In this document: piece after piece, positions 61,692-64,000 of the stretch
How positions within the stretch are numbered: the stretch's first letter is position 1
Layout of the letters: every line of letters starts with the position of its first letter
Origin: Blautia parvula
GTDB lineage: Bacteria; Bacillota; Clostridia; Lachnospirales; Lachnospiraceae
Direction: 5' to 3'
Assembly (NCBI RefSeq): GCF_020215665.1
Contig: NZ_CP084061.1
Location: forward strand, 434,001 to 498,000
DNA length: 64,000 nucleotides
The notes under the pieces: model-generated
Database searches by the model: none
The model's input: only the letters and a program-made list of their open reading frames with translations
Told to the model about the DNA's origin: nothing
Made by a program: the position numbers and the translations under genes

Positions 61692-62516
61692 ATGAGAATT
61701 CTTATAACAGGCGCTAATGGATATCTAGGTCAAGGTGTTGTAAATGCGATTTTAGATAATGGACATGAAGTAGTTGCAACAGATTTTGCAGTAGATCATG
61801 TGGATGATAGAGCTACAAGGATTGTTGGCAATATATTTGAAATTGAAAATCCATATGAGTATTTTGGAAAACCAGATGTATTGCTGCATTTGGCATGGAG
61901 AGATGGTTTTGTTCATTATTCAAATGCGCATATTGACGATTTGCCTAATCATTTTACCTTTATTAAGAAGATGGCAGAAGAGGGAGTTAAGCAGATTGCA
62001 GTAATGGGAAGTATGCATGAGATTGGTTTCTTCGAAGGAAGTATCAATGAGAACACTCCATGCCATCCTACAACTCCTTACGGAATTGGAAAGAATGCCC
62101 TTCGTGATTTGACACAGATGGTTTGTAAACAGAAGAACATTGTTTTTCAATGGATGAGAGGTTATTACATTGTTGGAAACTCTAAGTACGGAAGTTCTAT
62201 TTTTTCTAAAATCACAGTTGCTGCCGAAGAAGGAAAAACTGAGTTTCCGTTTACGTTAGGCCAGAATCAGTATGATTTTATTGATTATCCGGATTTCTGT
62301 GCCCAAGTTGCAGCAGTAGCCGGTCAGCAGAAGGAGCAGGGGATTATTAATATCTGTTCTGGAAGACCTGAGAAACTTGCGGATCGAGTTGAACGTTTTA
62401 TTAAAGAGAATGGCTATAAAATCAAGCTTCAGTATGGAGCATTTCCTGATAGACCTTACGATTCCAAGGCAATTTGGGGGGATAGTAACAAGATTGAAAA
62501 GATTATGCGTAAGTGA
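61692..62516 (+). CDS. NAD-dependent epimerase/dehydratase (SDR)
   Basis: The 274-residue protein has an extended SDR fold: ILITGANGYLGQGVVNAIL (residues 3-21) for NAD binding and YGIGKNAL (Y..K) for catalysis. Compared with RfbB it lacks the longer substrate part. It probably makes or modifies a sugar nucleotide; specific product unknown. Frame begins at 61662 inside rfbB, but ATG 61692, 2 bp after the rfbB stop, gives the correct N-terminus. Confidence 0.88.
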   Translation: MRILITGANGYLGQGVVNAILDNGHEVVATDFAVDHVDDRATRIVGNIFEIENPYEYFGKPDVLLHLAWRDGFVHYSNAHIDDLPNHFTFIKKMAEEGVKQIAVMGSMHEIGFFEGSINENTPCHPTTPYGIGKNALRDLTQMVCKQKNIVFQWMRGYYIVGNSKYGSSIFSKITVAAEEGKTEFPFTLGQNQYDFIDYPDFCAQVAAVAGQQKEQGIINICSGRPEKLADRVERFIKENGYKIKLQYGAFPDRPYDSKAIWGDSNKIEKIMRK

Positions 62517-62527
62517 GGAAAAAAGTA

Positions 62528-63520
62528 ATGAAGAAATTGCTCTTAATAATGCCTAGGTTTTTTAACTATCCAGAATTAATAAAAGATGAATTGAATAACT
62601 TGGGCTATGAAGTGGATTTCTTTGACGACCGTCCAAGTACAAATGCCTGGATTAAGGCGGCTATAAGAATAAATAAGAATATAATCTCTAAATATATCGA
62701 ACGTTACTTTGATGAAGTAATGAACATAGTTCAATCAAAGAGATATGATATTGTGTTTCTTATTTCTGGACAATCACTTTCTTTCGGTGAAAATATGATT
62801 GCAGAGATTAAAGCATGTCAACCACAGGCGAAATTTGTGTTATATCAATGGGATTCACAAACGAATTTTCCATATATAAAGAATGTACAGAGATTCTTTG
62901 ACAAATGTTATTCCTTTGATAGAAGAGACATAGAAGAAACGCCCTCATTGAAGTTCCTTCCATTATTCTATTCCAGGACTTATGAAGAAATTGGTAAAAG
63001 AAATAATAAAAAATACAAATACGATTTCTGTTTTGTAGGAACTGCTCATCCTAAGAAATACAAGTTAATCAACATGATGAGTGCACAGTTAAAAGAGGTT
63101 TACCCAAATCAGTTTATTTATTATTTCTTCCCGTCTCCAATTGTGTACTTTTATAGAAAACTAATGAATAAGGAGCTAAGAAGCGCTAAGTATAGTGAAT
63201 TTCATTATGTCCCATTAAAGGGAAAAGAGATGAATGATATCTATGAAGGGTCAAAATGCGTATTAGATTCTGCACAAGCTGGTCAGCTTGGTTTAACTAT
63301 TAGAGTTCTTGAAGCATTAGGAGCCAAGAAAAAGATAATTACAACAAATGAAGATATCGTAAATTATGATTTTTATCGTCCGGAGAATATATACGTGTAT
63401 GACGGTAATATCGATTTGAATAATGTTTTCTTTAAGTCAGAGTGCGTTGAAGTAGAAGAATGTATTTATAAGAAGTACTCTTTAAGATGTTGGCTTACTG
63501 AAATAATAGATGGGGAATAG
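62528..63520 (+). CDS. CgeB-like glycosyltransferase
   Basis: The 330-residue protein resembles CgeB/DUF3880-type glycosyltransferases, with a GT-B-like C-terminal half: FVGTAHPKKYKLINMM, SAQAGQLGLTIRVLEALGAK and KIITTNEDIVNYDFY. No membrane segments. It would add a sugar to the growing lipid-linked repeat unit in the cytoplasm; sugar and linkage unknown. A GTG at 62513 is possible, but the ATG at 62528 follows GAGG at 62515-62518 at the normal distance. Confidence 0.8.
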   Translation: MKKLLLIMPRFFNYPELIKDELNNLGYEVDFFDDRPSTNAWIKAAIRINKNIISKYIERYFDEVMNIVQSKRYDIVFLISGQSLSFGENMIAEIKACQPQAKFVLYQWDSQTNFPYIKNVQRFFDKCYSFDRRDIEETPSLKFLPLFYSRTYEEIGKRNNKKYKYDFCFVGTAHPKKYKLINMMSAQLKEVYPNQFIYYFFPSPIVYFYRKLMNKELRSAKYSEFHYVPLKGKEMNDIYEGSKCVLDSAQAGQLGLTIRVLEALGAKKKIITTNEDIVNYDFYRPENIYVYDGNIDLNNVFFKSECVEVEECIYKKYSLRCWLTEIIDGE

Positions 63521-63522
63521 AG

Positions 63523-64000
63523 ATGAAAGTAGTCCAGATAAATCATTTTTCATACAAAGCAGCCGGTAATATTATGATAGGGTTACATGCGAGTATGATG
63601 GCGGAGAACATTGAATCATATGTTGTATGGGGAAGAGGCCGAGCTGCTACTACAAATAACGAATATTATATGGAAGACAAGGCAGGAGTGTATCTGCATG
63701 CATTGTATACTCGTTTTTCGGATAGAACAGGCTTTGCGTCAGTTCATTCCACGAAGCGTCTGATAACTTGGTTAGAACAGATTAAACCAGATATTATTCA
63801 TTTGCATTGTGTTCATGGCTATTACATAAATCTTCCGATTTTGTTTGATTACATCCGCAGAAAACACATAAAAGTATTTTGGACCCAGCATGATTGCTGG
63901 AGCTTTACTGGGCATTGTGCATATTTCGAATTGGTTGGATGTGAGAAATGGAAAGATGGTTGCCATCATTGTGAGCAGATTGTTACCTATCCTACAGCGT
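63523..64000 (+). CDS. GT4-type glycosyltransferase, N-terminal part (cut by window end)
   Basis: The open frame from ATG 63523 runs to the window edge without a stop (159 codons). The start MKVVQINHFSYKAAGNIM and the block THDCWSFTGHC-like sequence (TQHDCWSFTGHCAYFE) followed by CEKWKDGCHHC (about residues 132-150) are typical of the GT4 enzymes found in capsule and exopolysaccharide loci. The stop of the preceding gene is 2 bp upstream, so it continues the operon. Confidence 0.85.
   Translation, partial: MKVVQINHFSYKAAGNIMIGLHASMMAENIESYVVWGRGRAATTNNEYYMEDKAGVYLHALYTRFSDRTGFASVHSTKRLITWLEQIKPDIIHLHCVHGYYINLPILFDYIRRKHIKVFWTQHDCWSFTGHCAYFELVGCEKWKDGCHHCEQIVTYPTA

Overview
The window looks like the chromosome of a Gram-positive gut anaerobe of the Lachnospiraceae, probably Blautia or a close relative. 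This is inferred from gene content and order (ackA-yceD-rpmF, plsX-acpP-rnc-smc-ftsY, ylxM-ffh-rpsP-khpA-rimM-trmD), strong AGGAGG ribosome binding sites, class II galT, duplicated feoA and ferredoxin-rich proteins. No species can be named from sequence alone. No tRNA, rRNA or CRISPR array was seen.

Layout. 1-3015: small membrane protein, MATE and DMT exporters. 3016-8112: molybdenum block (molybdopterin-binding protein, XdhC-like protein, ModABC). 8167-13167: Lrp regulator with aminotransferase, aspartokinase, D-2-hydroxyacid dehydrogenase, membrane protein, thioesterase. 13193-13706: two inverted copies of a structured repeat. 13753-17290: GntR-controlled ABC transporter. 17303-21147: ArsR-like regulator and galK-galT. 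21225-27600: thioesterase, polA, coaE, WalJ-like hydrolase, ACT protein, DUF711 protein. 27661-27840: third repeat copy. 27907-30972: ferrous iron operon feoA-feoA-feoB-small Cys protein with three matching operator-like palindromes. 30995-32245: tmcAL on the minus strand. 32426-43394: ackA, yceD-rpmF, lipoprotein, plsX-acpP-rnc-smc-ftsY, then threonine deaminase. 43400-50784: accessory block with lipoprotein, DUF362 ferredoxin, larC-larE, TetR plus sugar symporter, and a damaged Uma2 gene. 50752-55283: ylxM-ffh-rpsP-khpA-rimM and a trmD fused in frame to a flavodoxin/ferredoxin domain. 55312-64000: small proteins, then the start of an exopolysaccharide locus (sugar-phosphate transferase, IS110 element, rfbB, epimerase, two glycosyltransferases, the last cut by the window end).

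Most unusual content. (1) A 179-180 bp dispersed element in three copies whose 33-bp terminal stem has different sequence in each copy but stays paired through about a dozen compensatory changes; an internal hairpin covaries as well. This is the signature of a selected folded RNA (or folded DNA) and I do not recognise the family. (2) A TrmD-EFR1 fusion with a possible internal start, at a place where rplS would normally follow. (3) Three GTTAG-N6-CTAAC palindromes in the feo operon. (4) Long hairpins in the leaders of rnc and of the polysaccharide operon.

How the genes work together: ModABC imports molybdate that the two maturation-type proteins would place into a molybdoenzyme encoded elsewhere. 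GalK and GalT run the Leloir pathway next to a regulator that may sense sugar. Feo proteins import Fe(II), which the many Fe-S proteins here need. The long housekeeping blocks serve fatty acid and phospholipid synthesis, RNA processing, chromosome segregation, the SRP pathway and tRNA/ribosome maturation.
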